Positions 5,569 through 7,853 of a DNA stretch of 7,853 nucleotides are shown here, piece after piece. Location of the stretch: NCBI GenBank assembly GCA_009916335.1, contig SAAR01000159.1, positions 1 through 7,853 on the forward strand. Reading direction: 5' to 3'. The number at the start of each line of letters is the position of its first letter. Position 1 is the first letter of the stretch. The stretch comes from Erysipelotrichia bacterium (GTDB taxonomy: Bacteria > Bacillota_I > Bacilli_A > Erysipelotrichales > Erysipelotrichaceae). The notes beneath the pieces are model-generated. The model saw only the letters and a list, made by a program, of their open reading frames with translations, did no database searches and was not told the origin of the DNA. The position numbers were made by a program, and so were the translations under genes.

Positions 5569-7226
5569 AGGCTTTGCACAAAACTAATAGCATCTAAAAA
5601 GTACTGAGGATAATTTATGGTTGTAGGACTATTTGCTATAAGCCATGCAACTTCTGTTTTATTTGATGTCATATAACTACATAAATCTTGCTCTTCAGGG
5701 CAACCCACTATTGTCTTTAAAGTTGGTTCTTGCGTCCGGTTGGCATAAATCACTTGAGGTTCTAAGGTTTCTCCTGCCTCCCTTAAACCTATGAACATCT
5801 CCCTTTCACCATCTTCCAGGTATTCTTTTGCTTTATCTTTCCAATATTCAGGTGTTTGTTTATCCACGTCGCGTAGCACAGCGACTGAGCGATTTAATAC
5901 GTGGCATAATTCGAGAGCTCTACGATTCCTTGTTTCTTGCGTGACTACATCAATTTCATCGTCAATTGGATACTTACCTGAAATATCAAAGTATGCCCGA
6001 TTAAATAGCATCTCATCTGATGGCCCCTCAACAATAACAAGTTTTCTTGCTAATACGAGACGAAGAGTATCATATCCAGACTGCTTTTTAAAATATTCTA
6101 TTGTATCTGCGGATAAATTATCAAATTTGACTGTTTGTCCCTTATGTATCAATATTAGTCGATCCAAGCCTAATCTGTTTAACACATAAGAGCTATGTGT
6201 TGCAATAAATGTCTGTCTTCCAAAAGATAATCTATCAATCAGATTTACTACACCTGTCAATGATGTATGGGATAAATGATTTTCAGGTTCCTCAATAATT
6301 ACAAAGTTGCTCTTTTCCTCTGAGGATTTTAGCGCTAAAGCTAATTTCATCAAAACTTGTTGGCCTTGTCCCGCCATGCTAAACGGTACAGAATCAATAT
6401 GCGGTACTATTGCAGATTCCCAGTTTGCTGAGGATGACTGATCTAATTGTAGCCCCAATTCGTGACTGAGGATACCTCTAGTCCCTTCTTTAATTTGTTG
6501 ATTTACCTGTTTTAACATTGTTTCGGTCAATTGGTATTTTGCTTGCCGATACGCTACCGAAATATCAGCACTATCTTTTCCATCTATATAATCTGATAAC
6601 ATTTGCCTTGTTTGTATGTCAATCCCTCTGGATGATCGAATCGTGCGCCCGTCAATAATAGCCGTTTTTAATTCTATTGGACGTTTATTCAACGCGTTAC
6701 CATCGAATCCTTTCCAATTGATTTTATAGTACTCGACAGGAAGTAATGGTGGATGGTCACCTTGTAAATAAGCCTGTATTTGAGTGGAGTATTCTGGATC
6801 CGGTTCAACGCTCAGTGAAATGCCTGGGCAATCGAGTCTAAATGAGTTATTTTTTCCCCGTAATTTTTGAGGTTGATCTTCTTTTCCAAAATATAGTTCG
6901 ATTATTATGGAAGGAAGGATTACTGTTTCACCCCTATTAAAAGCATCAAAAAAATCCTGCACAACTTCAGTATTAAACCAATATGGATTCAGTTCGTCTC
7001 CGATCCAACGGCCATTTAATCTACCATTGAGCACTAGGGAGATTGCTTCTAATAAAGTTGATTTTCCAGCGTCATTGTTACCTACAATAATGTTCATTCC
7101 ATCTTTCGGCTTTAAATCTAATGTATTAAATGTGCGGTAATTTTTAACATGAATTCTTTCAATCAATGTCCTTACCCCATTTCTTATTTTTACTTTTAAT
7201 AAATTTTTTTCATTATTCGATTTCAA
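5565..7226 (-). CDS. gajA: Gabija nuclease GajA, OLD-family ATPase with TOPRIM domain
   Basis: First gene of the Gabija pair; a DNA endonuclease whose ATPase domain controls a C-terminal TOPRIM nuclease. The N-terminal ABC-type ATPase shows IHVKNYRTF (25-33), Walker A GNNDAGKST (49-57), a signature-like SMAGQGQQVLMKLAL (283-297), Walker B VIIEEPENHLS (309-319) and the H-loop ATHSSYV (342-348). The TOPRIM domain follows: KLVIVEGPSDE (395-405) with the metal-binding Glu400, and VLRDVDK (450-456) with the DxD pair. At 553 residues it is close to the usual GajA length. The longest frame begins at TTG 7226 with only a distant GGAG. TTG 7166, preceded by GGGGTAAGGACA, would give a protein starting at IERIHVKNY, the normal start for this family, and is a good alternative. 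gajB follows with a 4-bp overlap. All catalytic motifs are intact. Confidence 0.9.
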   Translation of the reverse strand: MKSNNEKNLLKVKIRNGVRTLIERIHVKNYRTFNTLDLKPKDGMNIIVGNNDAGKSTLLEAISLVLNGRLNGRWIGDELNPYWFNTEVVQDFFDAFNRGETVILPSIIIELYFGKEDQPQKLRGKNNSFRLDCPGISLSVEPDPEYSTQIQAYLQGDHPPLLPVEYYKINWKGFDGNALNKRPIELKTAIIDGRTIRSSRGIDIQTRQMLSDYIDGKDSADISVAYRQAKYQLTETMLKQVNQQIKEGTRGILSHELGLQLDQSSSANWESAIVPHIDSVPFSMAGQGQQVLMKLALALKSSEEKSNFVIIEEPENHLSHTSLTGVVNLIDRLSFGRQTFIATHSSYVLNRLGLDRLILIHKGQTVKFDNLSADTIEYFKKQSGYDTLRLVLARKLVIVEGPSDEMLFNRAYFDISGKYPIDDEIDVVTQETRNRRALELCHVLNRSVAVLRDVDKQTPEYWKDKAKEYLEDGEREMFIGLREAGETLEPQVIYANRTQEPTLKTIVGCPEEQDLCSYMTSNKTEVAWLIANSPTTINYPQYFLDAISFVQSL

Positions 7227-7492
7227 AACGACGTCAAACTCCGGGATTGTTGTTATTACCTTTATGATTCTAATTTTAAAAATTACAACAACTACAATTA
7301 TTCTGTAACTCTCAAATTCAATTTTACTACAATAATTCCTATTAAACTATGATTAAAAATATATATTTTCCCCACTTCGTTTGAACTTCTTATACACATC
7401 ATAGTGATGCAGTACTCCAAAAAAATTACGGGCAAAACACATCATATATAGAAAGGGACCTAAATCCCTACGGGATTATTTCATTTACACAC
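7227..7492. other. AT-rich leader upstream of gajAB with small hairpins
   Basis: No gene is seen. The minus-strand leader has no strong promoter. The best -10 is TATAAG (7394-7389), beside a 5-bp inverted repeat CATCA/TGATG with loop TAG (7397-7409) that could be an operator, but no good -35 goes with it. A TAATTTTAAAAATTA palindrome-like element lies at about 7270-7284. Further out is a perfect 6-bp hairpin, AATCCC/GGGATT (7463-7477). The AT-rich to more balanced composition change near 7490 marks the right edge of the island. Confidence 0.4.
7454..7477. repeat. Overlapping, mutually exclusive hairpins
   Basis: AATCCC-TAC-GGGATT (7463-7477) forms a perfect hairpin followed on the plus strand by ATTATTTCATTT, a weak terminator-like arrangement for any plus-strand transcript. 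The same TCCC can instead pair with AGGGA just upstream (AGGGA-CCTAAA-TCCCT, 7454-7469). The two folds share bases, so only one can form at a time. Confidence 0.35.
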
Positions 7493-7498
7493 TTGCTA

Positions 7499-7630
7499 TC
7501 AATTTTCCTCGTCTGTGTCATTAACGCGGCCAACAAAATCACGGATGATTTGTTGTACGAAATCAAAATCTGTTCCAGTTTTGATTGGACTTTCGGCTGG
7601 ACAGGGATCTGGACCAACTGCAGGCTGCTC
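7499..7630 (-). pseudogene. Minus-strand C-terminal coding remnant
   Basis: A minus-strand frame is open from 7630 to its stop TGA (7501-7499) and encodes 43 residues. It ends in FDFVQQIIRDFVGRVNDTDE followed by EN and stop, after a Pro-rich stretch with PDPCPAESP. The acidic, amphipathic ending reads like a real protein C-terminus. An in-frame TGA at 7633-7631 cuts it off upstream, and no start codon lies inside, so it is either a remnant or the tail of a frameshifted gene. It overlaps the plus-strand frame at 7585-7779. No family is recognised. Confidence 0.25.
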
Positions 7631-7779
7631 TCAGAATGGCTGATAGCAGCAGTCGTTCGGAGACTATCCAGTTATTCGATAAGAATCATTTTTACTATTT
7701 GGAGCATCCGCCAACAAAGGAAGAACTGCTGAAGAACATGGTTGGAAAGCTTGTAGCCTGGATTCCCGGAGACACCTAA
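7585..7779 (+). CDS. Small hypothetical protein or gene remnant in the right flank
   Basis: A plus-strand frame runs from TTG 7585 (or ATG 7636, 47 codons) to TAA 7777-7779. Its end, with FYYLEHPPTKEELLKNMVG and then KLVAWIPGDT, has the composition and codon use of an expressed protein and a GC content nearer the left-flank glycosyltransferase than the island. No ribosome site is visible before either start, and stop codons lie a short way upstream in frame, so it may be the 3' end of a backbone gene cut by the island. I do not recognise a family, domain or membrane segment. Confidence 0.35.
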   Translation: MDFRLDRDLDQLQAALRMADSSSRSETIQLFDKNHFYYLEHPPTKEELLKNMVGKLVAWIPGDT

Positions 7780-7848
7780 CTAGGAACAAATGCAAAACCC
7801 GTCAAATCAAGGTTTGGACAGTATTTTGAGGTTCGATTCACCTAGTTA
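7777..7848. repeat. Widely spaced 8-bp inverted repeat at the right end
   Basis: TAACTAGG (7777-7784) and CCTAGTTA (7841-7848) are exact inverted copies separated by 56 bases, beginning at the stop codon of the plus-strand frame. Inside is a smaller AAACC/GGTTT pairing. There is no T run, so it is not a classical terminator; it may be a recombination remnant or the base of a structured RNA that ends near the window edge. Confidence 0.3.
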
Positions 7849-7853
7849 TGTGT

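Noticed and set aside
5791..7140. Plus-strand frames at 5791-6189 and 6907-7140
   Set aside because: Both are antisense to gajA domains with clear motifs; Ser-rich products typical of shadows.
7493..7732. Plus-strand frame of 79 codons
   Set aside because: Trp/Ile/Cys-rich product without domain features; the 7585-7779 frame in another register looks more like protein.
7821..7853. tRNA-like GGTTCGATTC near the right end
   Set aside because: The bases on both sides do not form a T-arm stem, and no acceptor, D or anticodon arms are found upstream.
1..7853. Insertion sequence, CRISPR array or attachment-site repeats
   Set aside because: No transposase or integrase motifs, no regularly spaced repeats and no convincing direct repeats at the island edges were found by eye.

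Overview
The window is a compact anti-phage defence island, about 6.4 kb and AT-rich, set between two stretches of visibly higher GC. The host is probably a member of the Bacillota: strong AGGAGG-type ribosome sites, GTG and TTG starts, an AT-rich accessory region and a GC-richer backbone gene all fit. I cannot name the genus. All well-supported genes lie on the minus strand, so transcription runs right to left.

Layout from left to right. Positions 1-887 hold the N-terminal 295 codons of a glycosyltransferase, cut by the window edge. Positions 888-1149 are non-coding. Positions 1150-3771 form a retron operon. Its transcription order is a phosphoribosyltransferase-like (PRTase) protein (3771-2680), a small winged-helix protein (2683-2384, overlapping by 4 bp), a structured msr-msd RNA (about 2363-2195) and a retron reverse transcriptase (2187-1150). 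Positions 3772-4488 are non-coding or decayed, with a promoter candidate for the retron operon at the left end and a decayed plus-strand reading frame in the middle. Positions 4489-7226 are a two-gene Gabija-type system: gajA (OLD-family ATPase plus TOPRIM nuclease, 7226-5565) and gajB (UvrD-like helicase, 5568-4489), joined by an ATGA overlap. Positions 7227-7492 are an AT-rich leader with small hairpins. Positions 7493-7853 carry GC-richer coding remnants on both strands.

How the parts work together. In the retron, the RT would reverse-transcribe the msd part of the RNA into an RNA-linked DNA (msDNA). By analogy with studied retrons, the RT-msDNA complex would hold the PRTase/winged-helix pair inactive until phage infection disturbs it. 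A PRTase effector with a winged-helix partner matches, as I recall it, the type III group of the Mestre et al. retron classification, for which I know of little mechanistic work. In Gabija, GajA is a nucleotide-regulated DNA nuclease and GajB a helicase/NTPase that forms a complex with it.

The strongest new observation is the retron RNA: an 11-bp a1/a2 stem enclosing four hairpins, a TATAAT box just upstream, a seven-T run right after the a2 arm, and an RT start codon with no visible ribosome site. All assignments come from reading motifs by eye. No database search was run.
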